This document shows, one piece after another, positions 44,363 through 54,154 of a stretch of DNA of 64,000 bases; position 1 is the stretch's first letter, and each line of letters begins with the position of its first letter. Origin of the DNA: Aurantibrevibacter litoralis. Its GTDB lineage: Bacteria; Bacteroidota; Bacteroidia; Flavobacteriales; Flavobacteriaceae. The position numbers and the translations under genes are program-made. The stretch spans positions 49,550 to 113,549 of the forward strand of contig NZ_JAYEEQ010000013.1 of NCBI RefSeq assembly GCF_034651555.1, read 5' to 3'. The notes under the pieces are model-generated. The model was given only the letters and a program-made list of their open reading frames with translations, had not been told where the DNA came from and made no database searches.

Positions 44363-45825
44363 TGAAGGTGCTTAAAGACATATTATACGGTGTTGGTCTT
44401 TCTGCGGTAAGCGGAACGACATCCCTGCACATCAATAACATTTATTTCGATTCGCGAAAAGTGGGTTTAGATGATGTATTTGTAGCCATAAAAGGTACTG
44501 CAGTAGATGGCCATACGTATATACCCAAAGCCATTTCCTCGGGAGCCAAAGCGATCGTTTGCGAGCATCTACCCGATGCGATGGTCAATGGAGTAACTTA
44601 TATAGCCGTAGATAATGCCCACAAGGCGTTGGCCATTATGGCGTCCAATTTTTACGATACCCCGTCTAAAAATCTAAAACTGATCGGTGTTACCGGAACA
44701 AATGGAAAAACCACCGTATGCACGCTTTTGTATCGATTATTTAAAAACGCCGGTTATAAAGTGGGGCTTCTTTCTACTATTAAAATTATGGTCGATGAAA
44801 CAGAATACCCAACAAGCCTTACCACACCAGATGCCCTTAGCATCAACAGACATCTAAGTTACATGGTAAATTCGGGCGTTGAGTTTTGTTTTATGGAGGT
44901 TAGTTCGCATGGTATTCATCAAAAAAGAACCGAAGGACTGGTTTTTGAAGGTGCTGTTTTTACCAATCTAACGCATGACCATCTGGATTATCACAACTCC
45001 TTTGCCGAATACCGAGATACCAAAAAAATCTTGTTCGACCAACTATCTAAAAAGGCATTTGCCCTTACCAATATCGACGATAAGAATGGGTTGTTCATGT
45101 TGCAAAATACCAAAGCCAGAAAATTTACCTATGCGCTAAAAACCTATGCAGACTATCGTGCCCAAATCTTGGAGAATCAATTTAACGGACAACTTCTAAA
45201 GATAGACGGCCAAGAATTATGGTCCAAGCTAATCGGAAATTTTAACGCCTATAACCTAGTCGCTATTTACGCCACTGCCGATTTACTAGGATTAGAAAAA
45301 ATAGAAACCCTAAGGTTGCTCAGCGAACTAGACAACGTAGATGGCCGATTTCAATACTTTATATCAAAAGAAAGAATTACAGCGATAGTTGATTATGCCC
45401 ATACACCGGATGCGCTAAAAAATGTACTTGATACAATCAATACATTGAGAACTGGAAATGAAAATGTCATCACCGTCGTGGGGTGTGGTGGTGACAGAGA
45501 CAGGTCAAAGCGTCCGGTTATGGGTCATATCGCTTCAGCACTGAGCAATACGGTCATCTTTACCGCAGACAATCCCCGAAACGAATCGGCTACTTCCATT
45601 ATTGATGAAATGCAAGGTGGTGTAGAACCACAACACGCTCGTAAAATACTAGCCATAGAAAACAGGGCACAGGCTATAAAAACTGCCTGTCAACTCGCTC
45701 ACTCCAATGATATCATCTTGGTGGCCGGTAAAGGGCATGAAACCTATCAGGAAACTAAGGGTGTCCGAATCGATTTTGACGACTTTAAAATGGTGAAAGA
45801 AATTCTATTGGACTTAAATAAATGA
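44362..45825 (+). CDS. murE: UDP-MurNAc-L-Ala-D-Glu:meso-diaminopimelate ligase
   Basis: Adds the third amino acid to the cytosolic peptidoglycan precursor. The 487-residue Mur ligase has the ATP P-loop GVTGTNGKTTV (about residue 112), substrate HDHLDYH, and DNPRNES in FTADNPRNESATSI. The DNPR motif marks meso-diaminopimelate specificity rather than lysine. The carbamylated-lysine region and C-terminal AGKGHETYQE are conserved. Its start sits on the last base of ftsI. Confidence 0.96.
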   Translation: MKVLKDILYGVGLSAVSGTTSLHINNIYFDSRKVGLDDVFVAIKGTAVDGHTYIPKAISSGAKAIVCEHLPDAMVNGVTYIAVDNAHKALAIMASNFYDTPSKNLKLIGVTGTNGKTTVCTLLYRLFKNAGYKVGLLSTIKIMVDETEYPTSLTTPDALSINRHLSYMVNSGVEFCFMEVSSHGIHQKRTEGLVFEGAVFTNLTHDHLDYHNSFAEYRDTKKILFDQLSKKAFALTNIDDKNGLFMLQNTKARKFTYALKTYADYRAQILENQFNGQLLKIDGQELWSKLIGNFNAYNLVAIYATADLLGLEKIETLRLLSELDNVDGRFQYFISKERITAIVDYAHTPDALKNVLDTINTLRTGNENVITVVGCGGDRDRSKRPVMGHIASALSNTVIFTADNPRNESATSIIDEMQGGVEPQHARKILAIENRAQAIKTACQLAHSNDIILVAGKGHETYQETKGVRIDFDDFKMVKEILLDLNK

Positions 45826-45861
45826 AAAAAATAAAGGCTTTTTAAACACGCCTTAGGAATT

Positions 45862-47082
45862 ATGCTATACTATTTGTTCGACTATTTAGACAAACAATAT
45901 GATCTGCCCGGGGCGGGATTATTTCAATTCCTGACTTTTAGGGCGGCTATGGCGGTATTAGTGTCCTTAATTATAGCGACGACCTATGGCAAAAAGATTA
46001 TACTCTTTCTGCAACACAAACAAATTGGAGAAACGATCCGCGATTTGGGTTTAGAAGGACAACAACAAAAATCGGGTACGCCTACCATGGGAGGCTTAAT
46101 AATCATTTTGGCCACCCTAATTCCGGTACTTCTTTTTGCCGATTTAAAAAATATTTACATCGTCTTACTCATTTTTACAACTGTTTGGATGGGCGTAATA
46201 GGGTTCTTAGATGATTATATTAAAATTTTCAAAAAAGACAAAGCAGGTCTTAAAGGGAGGTTTAAGGTTTTAGGGCAAATTGTACTGGGACTCATTGTAG
46301 GTGCCACCCTATACTTTCATCCGGAAGTGACTATGAAAGAACGCAGTAAAACGCAAATTACCGCCAATTTTACGGTAGAAAAAGTAGCCGGAGCAGAGAT
46401 TAAATCGACCAAAACCACGGTGCCATTTTTTAAAAATAATGAGTTAGATTATACCGCCTTTCTCACCTGGGCCGGAGATGGTTTAGCTACATACGCTTGG
46501 CTCATTTTTATTCCTATTGTAATTATCATTGTTACAGCAGTTTCTAACGGCGCTAATCTTACCGATGGCATCGACGGATTGGCAGCGGGAACATCCGCTA
46601 TTATTGTGCTTACTCTCGGTATATTCACCTGGATTTCCGGAAATATCATCTTCTCTGAATACTTAGACATTATGTTTATCCCTAAGGTTGGGGAACTCGT
46701 GGTTTTTATCACTGCATTTGTAGGGGCATTGGTAGGTTTTTTGTGGTATAACGCCTATCCTGCACAAGTGTTTATGGGCGATACCGGAAGCCTTACCATT
46801 GGAGGGGTTATTGCAGTTATAGCCATTATAACCCGTAAAGAATTATTGATTCCTGTATTGTGCGGTATTTTCTTTGCCGAGTCACTTTCCGTAATTGCCC
46901 AAGTAGGCTATTTTAAATACACCAAAAAAAAATTAGGCGAAGGCCAACGTATTTTCCTTATGGCACCTATTCACCATCACTTTCAAAAGAAAGGATATCA
47001 TGAAAGTAAGATTGTTACCCGCTTTTGGATCATTGGTATCCTACTCGCCATAATAACCGTAGTAACCCTAAAAATACGCTAA
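45862..47082 (+). CDS. mraY: Phospho-MurNAc-pentapeptide transferase
   Basis: Transfers phospho-MurNAc-pentapeptide to undecaprenyl phosphate, making lipid I at the inner membrane. The 406-residue polytopic protein shows GTPTMGGLIII, LGFLDDYIK-like FLDDYIKIFKKDKAGL, NLTDGIDGLAAGTS with the catalytic Asp, and MAPIHHHFQKKG near the C-terminus. It is longer than E. coli MraY (360 aa) because of an insertion around residues 155-195, a periplasmic-loop extension often seen in Bacteroidota. murD starts on the next base after its stop. Confidence 0.95.
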   Translation: MLYYLFDYLDKQYDLPGAGLFQFLTFRAAMAVLVSLIIATTYGKKIILFLQHKQIGETIRDLGLEGQQQKSGTPTMGGLIIILATLIPVLLFADLKNIYIVLLIFTTVWMGVIGFLDDYIKIFKKDKAGLKGRFKVLGQIVLGLIVGATLYFHPEVTMKERSKTQITANFTVEKVAGAEIKSTKTTVPFFKNNELDYTAFLTWAGDGLATYAWLIFIPIVIIIVTAVSNGANLTDGIDGLAAGTSAIIVLTLGIFTWISGNIIFSEYLDIMFIPKVGELVVFITAFVGALVGFLWYNAYPAQVFMGDTGSLTIGGVIAVIAIITRKELLIPVLCGIFFAESLSVIAQVGYFKYTKKKLGEGQRIFLMAPIHHHFQKKGYHESKIVTRFWIIGILLAIITVVTLKIR

Positions 47083-48417
47083 ATGAAACGGTTGGTCATC
47101 TTAGGCGGAGGAGAAAGCGGTGTAGGCACAGCTATTTTGGGACATAAAAAAGGCTATGACGTTTTTTTGTCGGATAAGGGTAAAATAAAAGCGAAATACA
47201 AAGAAGTTCTTATACATCTTGGGATAGATTGGGAAGAAGAACAACATACGGCAGAAAAAATTTTGAATGCCGATCTCGTCATGAAAAGTCCGGGCATACC
47301 CGATAAGGCACCTTTAGTGCTTCAGCTAAACGCAAAAGGTATTCCGGTAATCTCCGAAATAGAATTTGCTTCAAAATATACCGATGCTACCATAGTGGGC
47401 ATTACCGGCAGCAACGGCAAAACCACCACTACCATGCTTACCTACCATATCTTAAAAAATGGGGCCTTACACGTAGGAATGGCCGGGAATATTGGAGACA
47501 GCTTTGCCAAAATGGTAGCAGAAAACGACTATGACTACTATGTGCTGGAAATAAGCAGCTTTCAATTAGACGGAATTAAAGATTTTAAACCTCATATCGC
47601 TGTTCTTACCAATATTACCCCGGATCATTTAGATCGATACGACCATAGATTTGAAAACTATATCGCCTCTAAATTTAGAATTATAGAAAACCAAAATGAA
47701 GAAGATTATTTCATTTACGAAGCAGATGACAATGTAGTATCAAATTGGCTACTGAAGCATCCTACAGCATCTAAAAAAGTGCCTTTTTCACTCTTCGAAA
47801 AAAATGGTGAAGGTGCCTACATAAAGGACAATAAAATAATGGTGAACACACAAAATGAAAGTATCGAAATGAGTACAGACACACTTGCTTTAGAAGGAAA
47901 ACACAACTTAAAGAACACCATGGCAGCCAGCACCGTTGCTAAATTAGTGGGCATTAGAAAGGAGACCATTCGAGAGAGTATTGCCAATTTTCAAGGTGCA
48001 CCACATCGCTTGGAAAAAGTATTGAAAATACACCATGTACACTACATTAACGACTCCAAGGCGACCAATGTAAATTCTACCTATTATGCCTTAGATAGTG
48101 TAAAAACACCCATTGTATGGATTGTTGGCGGGGTAGATAAGGGCAATGAATACAAAGAATTGATGTCGCTGGTGCGCGAAAAAGTAAAGGCTATTGTCTG
48201 CTTAGGGTTAGACACTACCAAAATTAAAGAAGCTTTCGGAAATGTGGTAGATCTGCTGGTAGAAACCTACGCCATGGAAGAAGCCGTAAAGGTAGCCTAC
48301 AAAATTGCGGAACGTGGGGATACGGTGCTTTTATCGCCCGCCTGTGCAAGTTTCGATCTTTTTGAAAATTATGAAGATCGCGGAAATCAATTTAAAAAAG
48401 CGGTAAAAAATTTGTAA
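47083..48417 (+). CDS. murD: UDP-MurNAc-L-alanine:D-glutamate ligase
   Basis: Adds D-glutamate to UDP-MurNAc-L-Ala. The 444-residue enzyme has the Rossmann-like N-domain (RLVILGGGESGVGTAILG), the ATP P-loop GITGSNGKTTTTML (about residue 106), ILTNITPDHLDRYDH and the C-terminal INDSKATNVNST. All Mur-ligase landmarks are intact. Order in the pathway is MurD before MurE. It is within the contiguous dcw run. Confidence 0.95.
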   Translation: MKRLVILGGGESGVGTAILGHKKGYDVFLSDKGKIKAKYKEVLIHLGIDWEEEQHTAEKILNADLVMKSPGIPDKAPLVLQLNAKGIPVISEIEFASKYTDATIVGITGSNGKTTTTMLTYHILKNGALHVGMAGNIGDSFAKMVAENDYDYYVLEISSFQLDGIKDFKPHIAVLTNITPDHLDRYDHRFENYIASKFRIIENQNEEDYFIYEADDNVVSNWLLKHPTASKKVPFSLFEKNGEGAYIKDNKIMVNTQNESIEMSTDTLALEGKHNLKNTMAASTVAKLVGIRKETIRESIANFQGAPHRLEKVLKIHHVHYINDSKATNVNSTYYALDSVKTPIVWIVGGVDKGNEYKELMSLVREKVKAIVCLGLDTTKIKEAFGNVVDLLVETYAMEEAVKVAYKIAERGDTVLLSPACASFDLFENYEDRGNQFKKAVKNL

Positions 48418-48420
48418 ACG

Positions 48421-49617
48421 GTGCTGCAATTGTATAAAAATATTAAGGGAGATAAGGCAATTTGGGCTGTAGTGGCTCTATTGGCGCTGTTTTCGTTTTT
48501 ACCGGTGTACAGTGCCAGTAGCAATTTAGTGTACGTAGTAGGCAACGGAACTACATTTGGACACTTGCTAAAACATGCCCTATTATTGTTTTTGGGTTTT
48601 GGAATTATTTATGGGATACACAACATTCCCACCCACTATTTTAAAGGGCTCTCTATAATTGCGATGCCCATAGTGCTGTTACTCTTGGTGTATACTTTAG
48701 CACAAGGTACTACTATTGATGGCGCCAATGCCAGCCGATGGATTCGTGTTCCAGTGGTGGGCTTTACCTTTCAAGCGTCCGGCCTTGCCATGGTTGTCCT
48801 TATGATTTATGTAGCAAGATACCTCAGTAAAATCAAGGAAAAAACCATTACATTTTCAGAAAGTATACTGCCCTTATGGTTGCCGGTTTTCTTGGTAGTC
48901 ATGCTTATTTTACCTGCCAATTTCTCTACCGCAGCTATCATTTTCTGTATGGTTCTGTTGCTGTGTTTCTTGGGGGGTTACCCTTTAAAGTATATTATGA
49001 GCATTCTGCTCACAGGACTGGTAGTATTAACGCTCTTTATAGGTATTGCCAAGGCGGCACCCGACTTATTTCCCAATAGAGTGGATACCTGGATCAGTAG
49101 AATTGAAAATTTTACAAACGGCACCGATTCTGAAGCGGATTACCAAATAGAAAGAGCGAAAATAGCAATAGCAACCGGAGGAATTGTAGGCAATGGTGCC
49201 GGAAAAAGTGTTATGAAGAATTTTTTACCTCAAAGCTCATCAGACTTTATATATGCCATAATTATAGAAGAGTATGGTCTTATTGGTGGCTTTGCGCTCG
49301 TATTTTTTTACTTGCTACTCCTCTTCAGAATTGTTGTAGTAGCTAATGGAAATAGAACCACTTTCGGAAAATTGGTGGTGCTCGGTGTAGGGCTGCCCAT
49401 AGTGTTCCAGGCGCTATTAAATATGGCGGTAGCGGTAGAATTATTTCCCGTTACGGGCCAAACTCTACCCTTAATAAGTAGTGGAGGAACCTCTAGTTGG
49501 ATGACCTGTTTGGCTATAGGTATTATCTTAAGTGCAAGCCATCAAAACAGTAAGGAACGCAAGGCCGTAAAAATAGATGAATCGAACCCTTTAGAAGTAC
49601 TAAGTGGGCAATTATAA
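48421..49617 (+). CDS. ftsW: Septal peptidoglycan glycosyltransferase FtsW
   Basis: Polymerises lipid II at the division site with FtsI. A 398-residue SEDS protein with about ten transmembrane helices. Typical segments are ATIDGANASRWIRVP-like TTIDGANASRWIRVP, the QSSSDFIYAIIIEEYGLIGG block containing the SEDS catalytic region, and TGQTLPLISSGGTSSWM. The start is a GTG at 48421. It overlaps murG by 14 bases, so these two are coupled. Confidence 0.94.
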   Translation: MLQLYKNIKGDKAIWAVVALLALFSFLPVYSASSNLVYVVGNGTTFGHLLKHALLLFLGFGIIYGIHNIPTHYFKGLSIIAMPIVLLLLVYTLAQGTTIDGANASRWIRVPVVGFTFQASGLAMVVLMIYVARYLSKIKEKTITFSESILPLWLPVFLVVMLILPANFSTAAIIFCMVLLLCFLGGYPLKYIMSILLTGLVVLTLFIGIAKAAPDLFPNRVDTWISRIENFTNGTDSEADYQIERAKIAIATGGIVGNGAGKSVMKNFLPQSSSDFIYAIIIEEYGLIGGFALVFFYLLLLFRIVVVANGNRTTFGKLVVLGVGLPIVFQALLNMAVAVELFPVTGQTLPLISSGGTSSWMTCLAIGIILSASHQNSKERKAVKIDESNPLEVLSGQL

Positions 49618-50716
49618 ATTTATAGTATCCGGTGGAGGCACAGGCGGCCATATTTATCCGGCCATCGCCATCGCCAATGCCTTGAAACAAAAATTTCCCA
49701 ATGCCGAATTTCTCTTTGTGGGCGCAAAAGATCGGATGGAAATGGAAAAAGTACCCCAAGCAGGCTATGCCATAAAAGGATTATGGATTAGTGGCTTACA
49801 ACGTAAACTAAGTGTAAAAAATGTATTGTTTCCAATTAAAATAGTAGATAGTTTGATTAAGGCCAGAAATATACTTGCACATTTTAAACCGGATGTGGTT
49901 ATCGGCACCGGTGGCTTTGCCAGTGGACCCTTGGTCGCTATGGCATCAACGCGCAATATTCCGGTATTATTGCAGGAACAAAACTCCTACGCCGGAATTA
50001 CCAATAAACTATTGGCTAAAAAAGCCCATACGATATGCGTGGCTTACGATGGCATGGAACAATTTTTTCCAAAAACAAAAATTGTAAAAACCGGAAACCC
50101 CATCCGCAGCGAATTACTTCTGGAAAGCAAGAACTCCAATGAAGCGTTCCAATTTTTAGGTTTGGATCCCAACAAAAAAACGGTACTTATTTTGGGAGGG
50201 AGTTTAGGTGCCAAAAAAATTAATGAGCTTATAAAAGACAACCTAGTTTTTTTTAAAACACTTGGCATACAGCTTATTTGGCAATGTGGCAGCTTATACT
50301 ACGACACGTACAAAATCTTTGCTTCATCTACGGTAAAAGTATATGATTTTCTTAACCGAATGGATATGGCCTATGCGGCAGCCGAAATTATTATATCCAG
50401 AGCGGGTGCAAGTTCGGTATCCGAATTATGTGTGGTAGGCAAACCCGTACTTTTTATTCCCTCGCCCAATGTAGCCGAAGACCATCAAACAAAAAACGCA
50501 TTGACCTTAGTTGAAAAAGATGCGGCATTATTACTGCGAGAAAAAGACGTAACTACCCAATTTGAAGCTACATTTTCTGCCTTAGTAACCTCTAAGGAAC
50601 GACAAAAAACCTTAGGAGAAAATATCAAAAAATTGGCCTTGCCGAATGCTACTAATGCCATTGTAAACGAAATAGAAAAATTGCTAGTTAACCAAGCAAA
50701 TGCCGGAGCTACATGA
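49604..50716 (+). CDS. murG: UDP-GlcNAc:lipid I N-acetylglucosaminyltransferase
   Basis: Makes lipid II from lipid I. A 370-residue GT-B enzyme: first glycine loop VSGGGTGGHIYPAIAIA near the N-terminus, second GTGGFASGPLVAMA, LILGGSLGAKKIN linker and donor-binding ISRAGASSVSELCVVGKP. Starts at a GTG 14 bases inside ftsW. Peripheral inner-membrane protein. The next gene, murC, starts 4 bases before its stop. Confidence 0.95.
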   Translation: MGNYKFIVSGGGTGGHIYPAIAIANALKQKFPNAEFLFVGAKDRMEMEKVPQAGYAIKGLWISGLQRKLSVKNVLFPIKIVDSLIKARNILAHFKPDVVIGTGGFASGPLVAMASTRNIPVLLQEQNSYAGITNKLLAKKAHTICVAYDGMEQFFPKTKIVKTGNPIRSELLLESKNSNEAFQFLGLDPNKKTVLILGGSLGAKKINELIKDNLVFFKTLGIQLIWQCGSLYYDTYKIFASSTVKVYDFLNRMDMAYAAAEIIISRAGASSVSELCVVGKPVLFIPSPNVAEDHQTKNALTLVEKDAALLLREKDVTTQFEATFSALVTSKERQKTLGENIKKLALPNATNAIVNEIEKLLVNQANAGAT

Positions 50717-52065
50717 ATTTAAAGAACCTACATAATGTGTATTTTATAGGTATTGGCGGCATCGGCATGTCGGCTTTGGCTCGCTATTTTCTTTTCATGG
50801 AAAAAAGAGTATTAGGATACGATAAGACCGAGGTACCCCTAACCCGAGAATTAGAAGCCATGGGTATAGATATTCATTATGAGGATAGTGTAGTAGTCGT
50901 TCATAACAAGCAATTAGATCCCACCAACACCTTAGTGGTCTATACGCCAGCTGTACCCAAAGATCATGCGGAGTTAAACTACTTTAAAGATCATGGTTTT
51001 TCCGTAATGAAGCGCTCTGAAGTATTAGGGTTAATTACAGAAAATTCCTTTTGCTTTGCTGTTGCAGGTACACATGGAAAAACAACGACCTCCTGTATTC
51101 TTGCTCATATTTTAAAGGAATCCGGAATACCTATTATGGCATTTTTAGGAGGAATTTCCGAAGATTTTAACAGCAACTTTTTACTAGAAGGAACAGACTA
51201 TTCTGTGGTAGAAGCCGATGAATACGATAGATCCTATTTAAGACTTTCTCCAAATATTGCTTGCATTACGTCTATGGATGCGGATCATTTGGATATTTAT
51301 GGCAGTAGAGATGCCCTTGTAGAAAGCTTTGTGGATTTTACAAAACGACTAAAACCCGGAGGCAAGCTTTTTGTTCGCAACGGACTTCCATTAGAGGGCA
51401 TCACCTACGGTATAGAAGATGATTCGGACTATTGCATACAGCGAATTACCATTAAAAATGGAACCTATATTTTTGATATAAAAACACCGGAAATAACCCT
51501 TAAAGACCTACGATTCCACAAACCCGGAAGGCATAATTTACTCAATGGACTAGTGGCCTTCGCCATGGCCATGCAGTTGGGTATTGCACCAGAAAGACTC
51601 GCAAAAGCCTTAGCCTCTTTTAAAGGAGTACAACGGCGATTTTCGTATCAAATACAAACAAAATCATTTGTATTTATAGACGATTATGCACACCATCCCA
51701 CAGAAATTAATGCGGTACACGATGCCATTAGAGAGTTGTATCCCGGCAGGCAGGCCACAGCAGTATTTCAGCCCCATTTATTTTCAAGGACAAAAGATTT
51801 TGCCGAAGATTTTGCTAAGAGTCTTTCTTGTTTCGACCGCATTATTCTATTAGATATTTATCCGGCAAGGGAAAAACCCATTCCCGGTATTACTTCTGAG
51901 TGGCTTTTACAAAAAATATCCAATCCTAAAAAGGAATTGGTTTCAAAACAAACACTAAGCACGGCTATAAAAACACATCAACCAGAAATCTTAGTCACTA
52001 TGGGTGCCGGCGACATTGGTCTGGAAATAGCACAATTAAAAAAAGAACTGGAATATGAAATTTAA
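50713..52065 (+). CDS. murC: UDP-N-acetylmuramate:L-alanine ligase
   Basis: First Mur ligase of the pathway, adding L-alanine to UDP-MurNAc. A 450-residue enzyme with YFIGIGGIGMSALARYF at the N-terminus, P-loop AVAGTHGKTTTSCIL (about residue 117), DADHLDIY and FIDDYAHHPTEI, which is the conserved C-domain signature. It overlaps murG and ftsQ at either end. Confidence 0.96.
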   Translation: MNLKNLHNVYFIGIGGIGMSALARYFLFMEKRVLGYDKTEVPLTRELEAMGIDIHYEDSVVVVHNKQLDPTNTLVVYTPAVPKDHAELNYFKDHGFSVMKRSEVLGLITENSFCFAVAGTHGKTTTSCILAHILKESGIPIMAFLGGISEDFNSNFLLEGTDYSVVEADEYDRSYLRLSPNIACITSMDADHLDIYGSRDALVESFVDFTKRLKPGGKLFVRNGLPLEGITYGIEDDSDYCIQRITIKNGTYIFDIKTPEITLKDLRFHKPGRHNLLNGLVAFAMAMQLGIAPERLAKALASFKGVQRRFSYQIQTKSFVFIDDYAHHPTEINAVHDAIRELYPGRQATAVFQPHLFSRTKDFAEDFAKSLSCFDRIILLDIYPAREKPIPGITSEWLLQKISNPKKELVSKQTLSTAIKTHQPEILVTMGAGDIGLEIAQLKKELEYEI

Positions 52066-52774
52066 CTGGAATTATATAAAACTATTTGGACTATTAATCA
52101 CCGTAATTGGCCTTTTTTCCTTTAGTAATCACCGAAGTAATCTAAAAACAGTGCACGGTATAAAGATTGCTTTCGAAGGAAACGAAAATCTATACATTAC
52201 GGAAGAAACGGTTAATAAATTGTTAATACAAAAATACGGAACACTTCAGAATGTCGCCAAAGAAAAATTAGTTTTGAATACTATGGAAAAGGTCTTACAG
52301 GCCAATGAAATGGTAAAAAATGCCCAGGTTTATCTTACTGTAAATGGCGAGCTTAATTCTAAAATAATTCAGCGAAAGCCAATCGGACGAGTAGAGGGGA
52401 TTGCAAAATTTTATGTGGATGATGAAGGAAAACGAATGCCACTTTCCAAAAATCACTCTGCAAGAGTACCTATAATTACGGGTGAGATCACAGGTAAAGG
52501 GTTGGAAGATGTTTTTGCCATTTTAAAATACATTAACCAAATCGATTTTTTACGGAAAAATATCATAGGTATTCATATTGAGGCCGAAGAAAATTACCAG
52601 TTAAAATTCCGAATGGAAAATTTTGTGGTACACTTAGGAGGAGTAGATCATTTAGAGGAGAAGTTTACCAATTTTATGGCGTTTTACACTAAAGCGGACA
52701 AAGATAATATGCTAAGTGCCTATAGTACAGTAAGTTTAGAGTTTAGTAATCAGGTAGTTTGTAGTAAAATATAA
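52055..52774 (+). CDS. ftsQ: Cell division protein FtsQ/DivIB
   Basis: A 239-residue bitopic divisome protein with one transmembrane helix (residues ~7-24, YIKLFGLLITVIGLFSFS) and a periplasmic POTRA domain (VHGIKIAFEGNENLYITEETVNKLLIQ). A beta domain with RKPIGRVEG and the family text PIITGEITGKGLEDVFAILKYI follows. It links FtsL/FtsB with other divisome components. Its start overlaps murC by 11 bases. Confidence 0.88.
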   Translation: MKFNWNYIKLFGLLITVIGLFSFSNHRSNLKTVHGIKIAFEGNENLYITEETVNKLLIQKYGTLQNVAKEKLVLNTMEKVLQANEMVKNAQVYLTVNGELNSKIIQRKPIGRVEGIAKFYVDDEGKRMPLSKNHSARVPIITGEITGKGLEDVFAILKYINQIDFLRKNIIGIHIEAEENYQLKFRMENFVVHLGGVDHLEEKFTNFMAFYTKADKDNMLSAYSTVSLEFSNQVVCSKI

Positions 52775-52777
52775 GGT

Positions 52778-54112
52778 ATGGAACAAGGGAATTATTCAGT
52801 GGGTTTAGACATTGGAACCACCAAAATTGTAGCAGTCATTGGTAAGGAAAACGAATATGGCAAGATTGAAATTTTAGGAATTGGCAGATCTAAAAGTTTG
52901 GGCGTGCATCGCGGAGTGGTGAACAATATTACCCAAACCATTAAGTCGATTCAGCAAGCCGTGGAACAGGCAGAAGCCAATTCAGGCCTTAAGATAGGCT
53001 CTGTAGTGGTTGGAATCGCAGGACAGCACATCAGAAGTTTACAGCACAGCGACTACATAACACGGATAGATTCTGAAGAAGTTATAAACGAAGATGATCT
53101 GGACAGGTTGTGCAATCAGGTATACAAATTGGTAATGCTCCCCGGAGAGGAAATTATTCATGTGCTTCCCCAAGAGTATAAGGTAGACGGACAAGCCGAA
53201 ATAAAACAACCCATAGGGATGTACGGCGGTCGTTTGGAAGCCAATTTCCATGTGGTCGTAGGTCAGGTTTCCTCTATAAAAAATGTGGGTCGATGTATTA
53301 AAAGTGCCGGATTAGAATTGGGCAATATCACCCTTGAACCCTTAGCATCGGCCAATGCCGTCTTAAGTCAGGAAGAAAAAGAAGCCGGTGTAGCGCTTAT
53401 TGATATTGGCGGAGGCACCACAGATTTAGCCATTTTTAAAGATGGTATTATTCGGCATACGGCTGTTATCCCCTTTGGCGGCAACGTAATTACCGAAGAT
53501 ATTAAAGAAGGCTGTTCCATAATAGAAAAACAGGCCGAGTTGTTGAAAATTAAATTTGGATCTGCCTGGCCCGGCGAAAATAAGGACAATGAAATCGTAT
53601 CCATTCCGGGACTAAGAGGTAGAGAACCTAAAGAAATTACGCTAAAAAACCTATCAAAAATTATACATGCCCGGGTAGTAGAAATTGTAGAACAGGTATA
53701 TGTTGAGATTAAAAACTATGGCCACGAAGAACAAAAGAAAAAACTTATTGCAGGCATAGTGCTCACCGGTGGCGGAAGTCAGTTAAAGCATCTAAAACAA
53801 TTGGTAGAATACATTACCGGTATGGATACCCGTATTGGATACCCCAATGAGCATCTGGCAGGAGATTCCGATGAGGAAATTGCAAGTCCCTTATATGCTA
53901 CAGCTGTGGGCTTACTGATGAACGCCCTACAGAACAAGGAGAAAATGCTGGCTTCGAAGCAGACTGAAAAAAGCAGAGAAGAAACACCCTTAGAACCTGT
54001 TTTAGAAGGGCACCAAGGCACTACGGTAAAAACGGCCCAACGCCGAGAGCGCAAAACCATTTTTGACAAATGGTCCGAAAAGTTGAAAGATTTTTTGGAC
54101 AACGCAGAATAA
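52778..54112 (+). CDS. ftsA: Cell division protein FtsA
   Basis: Actin-like ATPase that tethers FtsZ to the membrane. A 444-residue protein with SVGLDIGTTKIVAVIG (phosphate 1), VALIDIGGGTTDLAIF (phosphate 2) and IVLTGGGSQLKHL (adenosine). The SHS2/1C domain lies between. The C-terminal helix RKTIFDKWSEKLKDFLDNAE is an amphipathic membrane-targeting helix, preceded by a ~55-residue disordered linker. It sits between ftsQ (3-base gap) and ftsZ. Confidence 0.95.
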   Translation: MEQGNYSVGLDIGTTKIVAVIGKENEYGKIEILGIGRSKSLGVHRGVVNNITQTIKSIQQAVEQAEANSGLKIGSVVVGIAGQHIRSLQHSDYITRIDSEEVINEDDLDRLCNQVYKLVMLPGEEIIHVLPQEYKVDGQAEIKQPIGMYGGRLEANFHVVVGQVSSIKNVGRCIKSAGLELGNITLEPLASANAVLSQEEKEAGVALIDIGGGTTDLAIFKDGIIRHTAVIPFGGNVITEDIKEGCSIIEKQAELLKIKFGSAWPGENKDNEIVSIPGLRGREPKEITLKNLSKIIHARVVEIVEQVYVEIKNYGHEEQKKKLIAGIVLTGGGSQLKHLKQLVEYITGMDTRIGYPNEHLAGDSDEEIASPLYATAVGLLMNALQNKEKMLASKQTEKSREETPLEPVLEGHQGTTVKTAQRRERKTIFDKWSEKLKDFLDNAE

Positions 54113-54154
54113 CAAACGAAAGAACACAATTTTAGAACCCGTAATACGAACACT